64,000 nt of DNA, taken from the NCBI RefSeq assembly GCF_001424165.1, contig NZ_LMOJ01000003.1:791-64790 (forward strand), in the 5' to 3' direction. Below the pieces are notes generated by a model. That model was not told the origin of the DNA. It made no database searches and saw only the letters and a list, made by a program, of their open reading frames with translations. Positions 10,014 to 19,358 of this stretch are shown in pieces. The number at the start of each line of letters is the position of its first letter. Position 1 is the stretch's first letter. The stretch comes from Massilia sp. Leaf139 (GTDB taxonomy: Bacteria > Pseudomonadota > Gammaproteobacteria > Burkholderiales > Burkholderiaceae_D). The translations under genes and the position numbers were made by a program.

Positions 10014-11072
10014 CTAGTCGCCCGTTTTAGCGGCTTTCACTTTTTTCGGCAGCTCGAGCGTACCGGCAAGCTCGCGTAACGCGGTCAGCGCGCTTTGCAG
10101 AGCCAACTCGACATCGACGCCATCCTCGACCTGAATCACGATATCACGTGACTTCAGTTGGACACGGAACGCCGACTCGCCATTCTTATCGCTGATCGTC
10201 CGCGGCAAAGGCATCTTCATACGTACACGCTTCGCTTCGAACGGCTTGAGCAGCACGGCGCGCAACTCCGACTGATCCATGGTTGGCTTGTCGATCAAGG
10301 CTTCGACGGCGCGGATGATCGTGTCCTCGCCGGCAGGATGCTTGCCCAACACCTCCTTGATGACGCGCGCTTTGCGGTAGGTGATTAGCTCCGGATACTT
10401 CGCCATCAAGTCCAGCAGAGGCTGGGGCAGGTCGAACAAACTCAGACACTGAGAAACGCGGGCTTGCGTGCAACCGAAAACGGTGGCGACCTCCGACTGT
10501 GTCGATGCGTAGCCTTCGCTCAACGCCGTCTTGTAGGCCAAGCCGCGTTCATAATCGGACAGTTTGACATTGCTTTCGTTGTGCACCAACGTGGCGAGGC
10601 ATGCCTCGCGATCCGACAGCCTGACGACGCGCGCATCGAGCTCCGACCAGCCGATCAATCGCGCAGCCCTCACGCGACGGTGGCCGGCGATCAGTTCGAA
10701 CTTCCCACTGTCGAGCAAACGTACCGTGATCGGTTCGTCCTGTCCGCGTCCCTTCAGGGTTTCGCCGAGCAACTGCAGCTCGGACTCGTCGTACTTCTTC
10801 CGGGGTTGGTAAGGCGAGTCAACGATCAGGTGCAAGGGGATATGTCGCGTCGCCATCCCATCGCTTTCAGCGTGACCAGATACGCTGGGGAGTTCGTTGC
10901 GCGACGGCTGGTCGCCTCGTCCCTGATTATCGTTCAACAGATCCGTGAGCGATTTCGAGGGGCCGCTCGGCAGGTCGTTCATGTGCATCGGCGCGGTGGC
11001 GCGCGGCGTGGCGCGCAGGCGCTCGGCCAGGGAGGCATTGAAATCCGCCTCTGATTGCTGATGTTTTGTCAC
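10014..11072 (-). CDS. parB: ParB-family partition protein (system 1)
   Basis: 352 aa. It is the DNA-binding, CTP-dependent clamp partner of ParA and loads at a centromere site on the plasmid. Residues about 80-190 carry the ParB N-domain: PYQPRKKYDE, a G-R-G-Q-x-E-P-I segment and FELIAGHRRVRAARLIG, which includes the GHRR CTP-binding box. Next comes a helix-turn-helix with TQSEVATVFGCTQARVSQCL at about residues 205-225. The C-terminus is a short dimerisation region rich in Leu and Lys. The start lies 30 nt after the parA stop, so the two genes form a parA-parB operon. A terminator follows. Downstream palindromes (7953-8638) are possible binding sites. Family identification is strong; the binding site is inferred. 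Confidence 0.95.
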   Translation of the reverse strand: MTKHQQSEADFNASLAERLRATPRATAPMHMNDLPSGPSKSLTDLLNDNQGRGDQPSRNELPSVSGHAESDGMATRHIPLHLIVDSPYQPRKKYDESELQLLGETLKGRGQDEPITVRLLDSGKFELIAGHRRVRAARLIGWSELDARVVRLSDREACLATLVHNESNVKLSDYERGLAYKTALSEGYASTQSEVATVFGCTQARVSQCLSLFDLPQPLLDLMAKYPELITYRKARVIKEVLGKHPAGEDTIIRAVEALIDKPTMDQSELRAVLLKPFEAKRVRMKMPLPRTISDKNGESAFRVQLKSRDIVIQVEDGVDVELALQSALTALRELAGTLELPKKVKAAKTGD

Positions 11073-11102
11073 AAATTCTCCATTTCATCGACAGGCGGAC
11101 GC

Positions 11103-12245
11103 TCAGGCGGCGCGCGATCCATCTTTCTGAGCGCTAGCGCTCAACATACCCATTCTCTCGACGAGCTCGCGGGTCGCTGCACGTAGCTCGTCGGCCGGCG
11201 TACTCGCTGGACGCGCCAGGGTCAACGGCAAACCGTCGTCCTCGTCGAGCACTTTTTTGAATTCCTCGCTCGTGCTGATCTGATTGTCCATCCATGCCTC
11301 TGGATACTTACTGGTGAGCGCAATGACCTGGGCCGCAACGCGAACGCGCTTCGCGTCGAAGAAATTGCCGAGTACGGACAGCTGGGGGAACTTGCTGTGC
11401 GTATTCTTCATTTCACCAATGACGTCAGCCAGGTAGGACACCGACTTCGTACTGTAGCGTTCCATAGAGACCGGGGCCACGGCGAAGTCACTCGCCAGCA
11501 AGGCGCCGCGGGTCGTCTGATTCTTCGCCGGCGGTGCGTCGAACATCACGACGTCGTATTGGGAAAGATCCAGGTCAGGATTCCGGCCCGACAAACCCTC
11601 ATCCAGCCAGCGTGCGATCGCCAGTTCCGGCTTCTTTCCCATGATCGCGTCAACGGTGAACAGCGCTTCCAGCCTGTCGAGGGTCACTTCAGATGGAACC
11701 AGGTGCGGACCGTTCTCGCCGAACGGCTTTTTGATCACCTTCGAAAGCGGTTGCACAGCGCCGTTTTGCTGCCACTGCGGTAGCAGGTGCCCAAGGTGAT
11801 ATTCGACACATGTCGATTGGGGTAGTCCAGCCGCGGTGGCCTCGTCTGGCGTCAGTTCCGGATCGTAGCCGAACGAGATCGTCAGATTCGCCTGGAAGTC
11901 GAGATCAACCACGAGCACCCTTAAGCCCATCAACGCCAGGATGCAGGCGATGTTCGAACTGATCGTGGTCTTGCCGACGCCTCCCTTGGGCGCGTAGACC
12001 GTCAGGATCCGTTTTAGTTTTGGTGCCAGTCCGTACTTGCGCGCCCGGTGCGCGGCAAGATCGAACACGTTCTCGACCGTGAAAATTCGCGTCTTCGGTC
12101 CGCTGCCGCCCTGACGTTCGATCTGCAGGCCCGCCTCGTCAGCGTCACGTCGTACAGAGTCGACGCTGATGCCCAATAGCTTAGCCACGCCCTGTACCTT
12201 GAATGTCTTACGTCCCAAGTCCGTCTCCCTCGGATTAATTTCCAT
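11103..12245 (-). CDS. parA: ParA-family partition ATPase with N-terminal HTH (system 1)
   Basis: 380 aa. It is a deviant-Walker ATPase that positions plasmid copies and, with its N-terminal DNA-binding domain, usually represses its own operon (P1/P7-like type Ia ParA). Residues about 14-70 form a MerR-like HTH (VQGVAKLLGISVDSVRRDAD). The Walker A box is YAPKGGVGKTTISSNIA at about residue 89, and the A' motif is VLVVDLDFQANLT. A Walker B-like YDVVMFDAPPA follows. The ATG at 12245 is the first gene-like start. The region upstream (12246-12430) opens into the iteron field. The large size and HTH distinguish it from the second ParA at 47566. Confidence 0.95.
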   Translation of the reverse strand: MEINPRETDLGRKTFKVQGVAKLLGISVDSVRRDADEAGLQIERQGGSGPKTRIFTVENVFDLAAHRARKYGLAPKLKRILTVYAPKGGVGKTTISSNIACILALMGLRVLVVDLDFQANLTISFGYDPELTPDEATAAGLPQSTCVEYHLGHLLPQWQQNGAVQPLSKVIKKPFGENGPHLVPSEVTLDRLEALFTVDAIMGKKPELAIARWLDEGLSGRNPDLDLSQYDVVMFDAPPAKNQTTRGALLASDFAVAPVSMERYSTKSVSYLADVIGEMKNTHSKFPQLSVLGNFFDAKRVRVAAQVIALTSKYPEAWMDNQISTSEEFKKVLDEDDGLPLTLARPASTPADELRAATRELVERMGMLSASAQKDGSRAA

Positions 12246-12824
12246 GATTGTGCTTCAGCTAGCTCTGCCATGCAAGGAAAAAATCTCGATATCAATGGGA
12301 ATCCTTGCAGCGTCTTGTTTTAGCGAGACCGAAGACTTTCCCTAGCGTTCGTATTCCCTCAACGGTTGAGTCGCTTGAACTTTGGGTGAGCTTCTACAGG
12401 GAGTGGTCATAACCCCTGGAGCTTTTTCAGGGAAGCACGATGAAGGCGACGCTCACCGACGCGCCACCCACTACTAAGCAAGAACGACGTGCCGCGGGAG
12501 CGCAACCTATTCTTCGTGCTTCTGGTGGCGATCATTGGAAGTATGAAGGAAGGTGGGGCTTCTTCGAGAGAACCGGGGCCTTCTCATCGGTGAAACAGGT
12601 GCCCCGGCCGGAAGGTGAGCCTCCACAGGTACCTGATCATACGGAGACCGCTCAGATCCCAAACTTTCCGATCAGCAAAGGAAGACTAACCACGTCAGCA
12701 AGCACTCATCGACTATGAGCTAGGTACCCTTCTCAGCGAACGGTGCCGGTTTTCGCACGTCAGCCTTCCGGAGACACGCGAGTGCTGGCCAAGTCATCAC
12801 ACTCTCTGATTTTCCGCGAAATAT

Positions 12825-13130
12825 TGAGAGGTCTTAGTTAAAAAACCAAAGTTAAACCCCGTTTACCTGTTTACCGCGTCTGAAAGCCAGCACCCATGCG
12901 GGTTACAGGAGATTGAGGTGAGACCGTCCGGTGACTTGGGTGAGTTCATACAGGGACTTGAGTGAGTCCCGTCGGGGAGCTGATGACTCAACAGTGAGGC
13001 GCCTCAGGGAGCTTAAGTGTGTGCACACAGGGACTGCACGGGTCAACGTGAGATCGCACGGGGACGGCATTCAAGCAAAGGTGAGACCTGGCAGGGAGCG
13101 GGAGTCCATTAGTGAGGGCCTACAGGGACA
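12825..13130 (+). repeat. Origin module copy 1: AT-rich element plus phased iterons
   Basis: It begins TGAGAG, then an A-rich stretch with CAAAGTTAA and GTTTACCTGTTTAC (12861-12874), a ...CATGCGGGTT block, and then iterons at +0, 22, 44, 76, 99, 130, 163 and 194 from 12917. Copy 2 lies 751 bp further on with almost the same phasing. The AT-rich part is a candidate DNA unwinding element. Confidence 0.75.
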
Positions 13131-13576
13131 TATGACCTGTCGCTTCGCCGTTGGACGAGGTTTGCCCGGATGGCTGTACGCGTCCCGGATTCGAACCCAG
13201 ACGCTACTACTCTGATCCCCCATTGGATGCAGAAAGGTGAGCCTGGACAGGGATCGTACGACCAGGGACAGGGCGATCGACGTGCATCATTGCTTCGCTC
13301 CTCGGACGTGTCGTGATCCCATATCTCGTCTACCACCACCTGGGGTGTTTCGATGAAATCACAGGGTCAGGATTGATGAGGATCATTCATTTGTACTACG
13401 AACAAGCGTAATGCGAGCACACTCGCCAGCGTCGATGTGGCGGTCGATCGATGGTTAGCGTAGGCATGTCCGCATCCTGAGCGCCGGACGCGTGGGCCTG
13501 TCGGTCTAAAAGGTTGAGGAGGCGGAAGCATCATGTCTCCAATGTGACCTCTGCTTCAGTGCTTTACTCGAAGTTT

Positions 13577-13885
13577 TGAGAGGTTTTATTAGAAAAACAA
13601 AGTTAACCCATGTTTACCTGTTTACGTTGCGCGAAAGTCAGAGCGCATGCGGGTTTCGACCGTTTCAGGTGAGACTGCCCAGTCACCTCGGTGAGATCCA
13701 TCGGGGACATGGGTGAGACTGTCCGGGGATTGTCGACCTGCTGAGTGAGTAAGCGCAGGGATCCATGGTGAGCGGATTCAGGGAGCGAAATAGCCAAAGG
13801 TGAGGGTTTGCAGGGACGAGGGCCTAGCTAATGGTGAGACGTCACAGGCACCCCTGTCGCCAAGGTGAGACTTGACAGGGAGCGG
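13577..13885 (+). repeat. Origin module copy 2: AT-rich element plus phased iterons
   Basis: It has the same order of elements as copy 1: TGAGAG, A-rich stretch, CAAAGTTAA, GTTTACCTGTTTAC, GCATGCGGGTT, then iterons at +0, 22, 44, 76, 99, 131, 165 and 196 from 13668. The variable bases have diverged while arms and spacing have been kept, which points to selection on the module. Confidence 0.75.
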
Positions 13886-14457
13886 GCACGTATCCCTGTT
13901 CCTTGAACCGGTTACAAGGCTGCCGGAGGCCAGACATGACAGGGTGCCGTTACCCTCATCACAATTCCAGGTGAGACTCCTCAGGGACAAGAGCGCTTTC
14001 AGCATCAAAGGTGAGCTTCCACAGGCAGTCCTCAGGGAACGCGCAGCATTCTCACGTGGCGACATCGACCTACCTTGCTACGCGATATGCTGAGTGCGAA
14101 GCCGGGTTGACAGCTGCTCTTGCTGGTACGGCAATGGTCTTTGGGATTCCGAGTGGCCGTGCTCGCGTAATCGTAGACCAACCGCGACTACAGTTGGCTC
14201 ATAGGTGATACCGCACAGGGATCATTAAGCCTTCTGGCCGCTTGGGTGAGGCTTTACAGGGACATCGATGGCCGCTGTATGACGTAACGACCATGTGTCT
14301 GGCTTTTACAAACCGGAAGACATACCCCTGCCGACGGTAAACGATCTCGGGTGAACTCCCACAGGGACAGACGCAAGCGGCCGCGCCAAAGGTGAGTTTA
14401 TACAGGGAGAGCACGATTGGTGAAATGTTGTGCTCACCGTTCCAAAGGTGAATATAC

Positions 14458-14488
14458 TTGACTCACGTATAGCCCATCATGCCATAAT
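14458..14488 (+). promoter_or_regulatory. Putative rep promoter
   Basis: TTGACT at 14458-14463 and CATAAT at 14483-14488 are spaced 19 bp, slightly long for sigma70. The pair sits directly after the last iterons and 50 bp before the chosen rep start. Confidence 0.4.
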
Positions 14489-14537
14489 GTATATGGGAAA
14501 TAATGTTGATCGAGTGTGGTTTGAACGGAGAGCGTGG

Positions 14538-15905
14538 ATGGCGGAAGGCGCCAAGGAGATGACGACCAGTGCGGTGGACGTGGTCGATACGTCCGTCAAG
14601 CAGGCCGCGCCACGTTCGGAACTCGAGATCCGTAAGTCGAACGAGGCGATCGGGCTGCGTGTCGTATCGGGACGCTTGACGCTTCTGAATCGCAAGGTGT
14701 TCAATGTCCTCATGTACCATGCTCAGCGGATACGCAAGCTGGGACAGGACGCACCGATCGACACCCCTGCCGCTCAAAAATACTTTTGGGTGCCGCTGTC
14801 GGTTCTGGCTCGCAACGCGAGCTACGATAGCCGGGACATGCAGTTTTTACGCGAGCAGATCGCGGAGATGCAGGACATCAAACTTCTGCTCGAGACGGAT
14901 CGTCAGTGGACCAGTGAGCGCTTGATTGCTTCGGTCACGTTCGTGAATCCGAAGGGCCTGAACAGTCGCACTGGCCAGGTGTGGGTTGGCTTTGCGTTCC
15001 CGCCGGAAGTCCATGAAAGCGTCATGCAGCCGGAAACCTATACACGGCTGAGTATTCAATATCAAGGACTCTTAAAATCCGGCACGGCTCTGGCTCTGTA
15101 CGAATTGTGCCGGCGCTATGCCACCAATCCATCGAAGTTGACGTCGACCTATTCCGTTGAGCATTGGTATGGACTCCTGACGGGGAATCCCATGCCTGAC
15201 AAGCCGGAGGATCTGCCAGAGTACAAGTACTTCAAACGGGATGTGCTGAAGAACGCGATCGCCGAGGTCAACCGGGTCACTGACATCGAGGTCGAGCTGA
15301 TCGAGCATAAGCTTGGGCGCCGAGTGCAGCAACTGCAGTTCCGGGTCGAGTTCAAGCCTGATCCGCAGCAGGAAACGCGTGCGCCGTTCACCATCGATCT
15401 GAGCTTGCTCGAAAAGCTGATGGCATTGGGAATGTCGCAGCAAGAGGCCAGCAACGTCATCGGCGAGTACGCCGACGACAAAATTAGCCAAGCCCTTGCC
15501 GTGGTAGAGGCCCGGGTGAATTCCGCCAATGGAGGGCCGGTTAATTCGAAAGTCGCGTATCTGCGTTGGGCCTTGAAAAATGAGGCCAAACTACCCGAGA
15601 AGAAAACGGAGACCAGGCTCAAACGGGGTACCGCGGCCGAGGGGCCAACACTGCTAGAACGTTTCCTGACCGCGCGCGCAAAGGTCGCGCTCGACGTGTT
15701 CAACGAGATGGACGCACAGCAGCGTAGCGTGACCTACGAGCAGTTCAAAGCGCAGGCAAGCGGAAAAGTGCCTGCGTTGGATAAGGTGTTGGAGAAGGGT
15801 GTGACGCGGACGGCCCTCAGCCTGTGGTACGCCCAGGCCCTGTGGGGTGAACCAACGGTCGAGAAGCTGTCTTATTTCGCGGACAAGAACCAGGTCTCGA
15901 TCTGA
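14538..15905 (+). CDS. Rep_3-type plasmid replication initiator
   Basis: 455 aa from ATG at 14538. It binds the upstream iterons and opens the origin. The N-terminal half has the double winged-helix pattern of RepA/RepE/TrfA-like Rep_3 initiators: LTLLNRKVFNVLMYHAQ, then VPLSVLARNASYDSRD, and later LKSGTALALYELCRRYAT and VEHWYGLLTGN, as in the second winged helix. The C-terminal 130 residues are charged and of unknown function. The frame is open upstream to 14430, but that part lies in iterons and the promoter. GGAGAG at 14527-14532 sets the ATG at 14538. Regulation by iteron occupancy of the promoter is likely. Confidence 0.9.
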   Translation: MAEGAKEMTTSAVDVVDTSVKQAAPRSELEIRKSNEAIGLRVVSGRLTLLNRKVFNVLMYHAQRIRKLGQDAPIDTPAAQKYFWVPLSVLARNASYDSRDMQFLREQIAEMQDIKLLLETDRQWTSERLIASVTFVNPKGLNSRTGQVWVGFAFPPEVHESVMQPETYTRLSIQYQGLLKSGTALALYELCRRYATNPSKLTSTYSVEHWYGLLTGNPMPDKPEDLPEYKYFKRDVLKNAIAEVNRVTDIEVELIEHKLGRRVQQLQFRVEFKPDPQQETRAPFTIDLSLLEKLMALGMSQQEASNVIGEYADDKISQALAVVEARVNSANGGPVNSKVAYLRWALKNEAKLPEKKTETRLKRGTAAEGPTLLERFLTARAKVALDVFNEMDAQQRSVTYEQFKAQASGKVPALDKVLEKGVTRTALSLWYAQALWGEPTVEKLSYFADKNQVSI

Positions 15906-15952
15906 CGGGTACCCAGTGCCAGCTTCCATGCGCCGCACGACGTATGGACTCA

Positions 15953-16819
15953 TCAGGGGCTGCGGACTAGGTGCGCCATCGTCGCCATACGGTCAACCAT
16001 GGTTCGCACGTCATCGATGCGCAGATGCGGTTCATTGGCAAGAAACTGCTTGTACAGCAGCGAGACGATCTGGAGCGAGTCCACCGCACGCACTTGAACT
16101 GCCACAGCGGCCTTGCCGCGCTGGATAAGTCGGAAAAAGTAATGCGAGTCCTGGAACTCAATCTGGAGGGACTTGTCGTGCTCGCGGCCATGGCCGTCAA
16201 AGCGCACGGATCGGATCTTGTTCTCTAACAGAGCAAGCACCTGGTAGGCTTCCTGCACCGTTAACTGCACCACGATCTTGTTGGGCCAGTCGAACGTCTT
16301 GCGAACGCCACCGCCGGCAAGCGCCACGGCGCCCTCGATATTGATCGTATGCTTGCGCTCAGCCCGAGTCGTGGCCTCCGAGATGCACAGTGCCGCAGCT
16401 GCGCCAAAAATTTTGAAGCTGTAATACGGCGGATCTCCCGCCGGCGCGCTGTCCGCGATCGCAGCGGCTGCGCCCAGCTCCGCAAGATAGCTCCGCGCGG
16501 CCGCGGCGCGGGGCGTGCGCATCGCGATCGCGTCGATTGCGTCGAAGAAGCGGCGCTGCTCTTTGCATGCGAGCGTGATGAGCTGGTCGACCGGCAGCTG
16601 GCCACCAATGCGCTGCAGGGTCGACCGGGTCTTCGCGTCGAACACGCGGACGGTCACTTCGAGCTCGGGGCGTCGCTGGCGATCTCCAGCGCCGAAAGCG
16701 ATGAGCGCCGCTTGGAAGCGTTTACCGCCGCCTGAGCCAGCGAGCTCGAGAAGCTGGTCGCGCGACAGTGCCGGCAACCCGGCCGCAGCCAGGATGCTTG
16801 TGATTTCAGAGAGCCTCAT
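15953..16819 (-). CDS. Conserved-looking plasmid protein of unknown function
   Basis: 288 aa, not recognised. The N-terminal 35 residues (ITSILAAAGLPALSRDQLLE) look helical. The middle has Ala-rich helices. The C-terminal 120 residues alternate beta-like segments (NKIVVQLTVQEAYQVLALL, KSLQIEFQDSHYFFRLIQRG), as expected of a compact alpha/beta domain. There is no signal peptide or membrane segment. Its ATG overlaps the end of the upstream recombinase gene by 14 bp, so the two are probably translated together and may work together, for example in resolving plasmid multimers. It converges on the rep gene, 47 bp apart. Confidence 0.75.
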   Translation of the reverse strand: MRLSEITSILAAAGLPALSRDQLLELAGSGGGKRFQAALIAFGAGDRQRRPELEVTVRVFDAKTRSTLQRIGGQLPVDQLITLACKEQRRFFDAIDAIAMRTPRAAAARSYLAELGAAAAIADSAPAGDPPYYSFKIFGAAAALCISEATTRAERKHTINIEGAVALAGGGVRKTFDWPNKIVVQLTVQEAYQVLALLENKIRSVRFDGHGREHDKSLQIEFQDSHYFFRLIQRGKAAVAVQVRAVDSLQIVSLLYKQFLANEPHLRIDDVRTMVDRMATMAHLVRSP

Positions 16820-17828
16820 CGCACTTTTTCTTCCTTGGCTTGGCGGTTTCGTAAATGTCGGCTGATCGTTCCAGCGCCAGGCCGAGATAACCCTTGATGT
16901 CGTTTTTCGTGCGGCCGTGCTCTTTCAATTGTTGCGCGGCGAAGGTGTTTCGCAAAGTGCGGCCACCGCTTCGGTTGACGTCAATGCCGGCACGGGCGAA
17001 CGTCGCCTTTACTTGGCGCCAGAGCGTCACCTTCGACATCGGTCTGCCCCCGGCATCGCCGGGGAAGACCAGGTCGCCCTTGATCAAGCGTTCGCCATTG
17101 CCATCAACAGCCAGCCGTTCGATGAGCCAGTAGCGTAGCGCATCCGCGCCGTAGCCGTGGACGATGGTTTCATGTTCATAGCTCGTCGCGTGCTTGTCTG
17201 CTGGATTGATCTTCAGCCGGATCGGCAGTAGGTCGAACGAATCCTCGACCTCGTCCAGGTGCAGCCCAATTGCTTCGGCCACCTTCAAGCCTCCGAAAAG
17301 CATCGCCGCCTGGACGGCATGGTCGCGCCGGCGCTTCCACGCTTTTGGCAGCCGCCCGGGCCGGTTCGGGCCTGGCGGTTCGCGGGAGGGGAGGGCAGCG
17401 ACGAAAGCGTCCACCTGTTCAGGAGCCAGTGCTTCGGTGCCGACGTCCTGCGCAAGGTAGTGGTTGTCGGTTGCGAGCTTGGTCGCCGACGTCGCCGGAT
17501 TCGGAGCAATCTGCAGATGGCTGTAGCAGCGTTCCAGCAGGCGCAGATATCGTTCAGTGATCCCGCTGTTTTGCTCGCCACGTCGGCGCAGCTGGCTGAT
17601 GAAGCGCACCAGGTCGCGTTCTTCGACTTGCGAGAAACGCCGGTTCTGGCCAGCGAGCCATGCCGTGAATTTTCGGAACATGAAGATATAGATCTCGGCC
17701 GACTTTGTGGAGATCGCCCCGGGTTCCGCCTCGCCAAGCCGCCGGCTGGTGCTGGCAAAAGCCGGCGTCGTGACAAACGCCATGAAGGCGGCAAGGGGAT
17801 CGTCGTCCCACGTTTTCGGATAAGGCAT
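16806..17828 (-). CDS. Tyrosine recombinase/integrase family protein with altered active site
   Basis: 340 aa from ATG at 17828, which has GAGGTAG six bases upstream; the frame stays open to a TTG at 17918. The N-terminal part (about 20-140) is a SAM-like core-binding domain (FRKFTAWLAGQNRRFSQVEE). The C-terminal part has the fold landmarks AMLFGGLKVAEAIGL, RTLRNTFAAQQL and YLGLALERSADIY. Compared with XerC/D the catalytic set is R-I to K182, HxxR to R290-x-x-R293, the third-box His to Leu (about 317) and the nucleophile Tyr326 kept. This is either a divergent subfamily or a non-catalytic DNA-binding protein. Dimer resolution near a plasmid origin is a reasonable guess. Confidence 0.85.
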   Translation of the reverse strand: MPYPKTWDDDPLAAFMAFVTTPAFASTSRRLGEAEPGAISTKSAEIYIFMFRKFTAWLAGQNRRFSQVEERDLVRFISQLRRRGEQNSGITERYLRLLERCYSHLQIAPNPATSATKLATDNHYLAQDVGTEALAPEQVDAFVAALPSREPPGPNRPGRLPKAWKRRRDHAVQAAMLFGGLKVAEAIGLHLDEVEDSFDLLPIRLKINPADKHATSYEHETIVHGYGADALRYWLIERLAVDGNGERLIKGDLVFPGDAGGRPMSKVTLWRQVKATFARAGIDVNRSGGRTLRNTFAAQQLKEHGRTKNDIKGYLGLALERSADIYETAKPRKKKCDEAL

Positions 17829-18870
17829 AGCTACCTCGTTGTCTGCGTTTGCCGCAGCCGTTCTGCGGCTGGCACCAATGGGTCTAAAGGTCATCAGCGT
17901 TGATATGGACTCCGCCAAGAATACCAGAATTGAAACTAACAGACAGTCGAAGATTGACTCCTATCGGTGCGCGAACCCTGGTGGCTCCGGACAAAGGCCG
18001 AGGGGATTCTTTGGATTCTCTTTGTTCTTTTTGTTTTCTTCACTCCTTTAGCACCGTATGGGAAGCGGTCAGGCGAAGGCTGAGTTTGAGTGGCCCGAGG
18101 CGTGTCTGGTGGGATGTTTGGTTTGGTTGTTGTGTTTGTTAGTTTCAAATATGGTTTGCTTTAGTGCTAAAAATGGCCGGGCCGGGAAGGGGTGGAAAGC
18201 TCAAACATCATCCTTCAACCCGGCGTGATCCTGCTTACCGAAAGCGCCTCTTTTTCGGTGAAGGACTTCAACGGACAAGCTCCAGCGGTGAGGGTGCTGG
18301 CAAATGCATGAAAATGCGGTCGGTGTTGGTACCGGGAGAAGCGGATGGGAAGGTAGGGTACTAGGCCACGCCGACGCCACCAGCATGACCTTTTCAAATA
18401 AAGAAGATGCCATTCACGATCCGGCGCCTGATGAGTGGAAAAGATGACGAATACCCGACGAATCGGTAGGCTCAAATATCCTTTGAACGCTCGCGTGAAA
18501 TCATAAGCGGACGCTACAACGGTTTGCTGTGCGCCGCCACATGTGGCGTCACTGGGCGCGCGCAGTGGGTAAGTACCGCGAGGCTATCGATGCGATGTCC
18601 GCCTCTTTTACCTCTGGAGCGCTTAAGCGGCGCATCCAGGCCACACTGCCTGGTTGGAATTTACTGGTCGCAGGCCGCCTGGTGCGCACAAAAGCGAGAC
18701 GGATCACCGCTTGCCGAACCATAACCTCAACAGTAATACCGATAGTGAACAAAGCCTCGCAGTCCTGTTATTCCATCCGCGCACCAGTTTATGTATCCTG
18801 GCATCTGCATAGGTGACAGTGCCTGCGCTGACGCAACTACCGACACCTGGACTGGGTCTATCATCAGGCA
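17829..18870. other. Intergenic stretch without a clear gene
   Basis: It begins with T-rich DNA upstream of the recombinase (18010-18050, 18100-18160) and a palindrome TTTAGTGCTAAA at 18160-18171 that resembles, with a shorter centre, KorB-type operators of IncP plasmids. A frame at 18529-18816 (RALKRRIQATLPGWNLL-like residues) may be a decayed gene but matches nothing I know. Confidence 0.4.
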
Positions 18871-19080
18871 TTGGTCGAACGCAAAGACATACTCACTGCG
18901 AGCCGAATTGAACTGGTTTTGATTCTTCTTCCTATCATTAACAACATGGAGGCCGCATGGGCTCTAGCAGCTAGCGGCGTACCATTCGAAGTAGCGGCAC
19001 GCGTGCTAGCAACCCCGGCGGAGCGGCGAGTCATGTTGCAGCATCGGTGCATCTGGTCTAGCGCTGATGATGAAGACTAG
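18871..19080 (+). CDS. Small hypothetical protein
   Basis: 69 aa from GTG at 18871, or 44 aa from ATG at 18946 (MEAAWALAASGVPFEVAARV). The second half has a regular amphipathic pattern (VPFEVAARVLATPAERRVML) that looks protein-like. I recognise no family. No strong ribosome binding site is visible. It may be the tail of a decayed gene. Confidence 0.35.
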   Translation: MVERKDILTASRIELVLILLPIINNMEAAWALAASGVPFEVAARVLATPAERRVMLQHRCIWSSADDED

Positions 19081-19358
19081 CTCTCCATAGCTTCGGATAA
19101 CTGCCGACATTCCCCCCGCGGTCCAGGTATGACCGCCTCGCGCCCAAGGAGACAATTGGCGATCTGTGGAATGTCTGGTATGTACCAGGGAACATCCTCC
19201 GGGGATTGAACAGCGGCTGAGAGGTGTGTTGCAAGTTCAGACGCTGCCTGACATGGGGCTCAAGTGGAATGGCCGCAAGCGGCGCAGCTCTCATCTAATC
19301 CCGCGTTGGCCGGCGGCTTCGCTCTACGTTAGGCCGCGCCAAACTCCACGGAGGGCCC

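Larger units (their letters stand above)
12385..14454 (+). repeat. Iteron array, consensus GGTGAG-N6-CAGGGA
   Basis: About 22-25 copies, all in the same orientation, with conserved ends GGTGAG and CAGGGA around about six variable bases. Copies start at 12385, 12614, 12917, 12939, 12961, 12993, 13016, 13047, 13080, 13111, 13236, 13668, 13690, 13712, 13744, 13767, 13799, 13833, 13864, 13970, 14010, 14204, 14245, 14349, 14391 and 14447 (some degenerate). Spacings in the core are 22 or 31-34 bp, close to two or three helical turns, so bound initiators would lie on one face of the DNA. The last copies overlap the rep promoter, which would allow autorepression. Confidence 0.85.
12246..14537. other. 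Origin of replication region (iteron field between parA and rep)
   Basis: This 2.3-kb stretch has no convincing gene; frames such as 12440-12718 and 12931-13215 are interrupted repeats of iteron sequence. It contains at least 22 iterons, two AT-rich modules and the rep promoter, given below. It lies directly upstream of the replication initiator gene, the usual place for an iteron-controlled origin. Confidence 0.8.

Noticed and set aside
13180-13205. tRNA T-arm-like sequence (reverse complement of GGATTCGAACCC)
   Set aside because: The stem has a mismatch and no acceptor, anticodon or D arm can be built around it, so it is not a tRNA gene; it might be a relic of an attachment site but there is no other sign.
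12440-13215. Two frames of 92-94 codons in the iteron field
   Set aside because: They consist largely of translated iterons (G-E-x-x-x-Q-x or similar) and have no conserved protein features.
12385-14454. CRISPR array
   Set aside because: Repeats are too short, spacing is irregular (22-130 bp) and no cas gene is present; they are iterons.
14430-14537. Longer N-terminus for the initiator (start at 14430 or 14490)
   Set aside because: This stretch contains the last iterons and the promoter; the ATG at 14538 has a proper ribosome binding site.
18160-18171. TTTAGTGCTAAA as a KorB-type operator
   Set aside because: It is a single copy with a two-base centre rather than the IncP form, and a better candidate site for this plasmid's KorB-like protein exists (TTTCGTCATGACGAAA).
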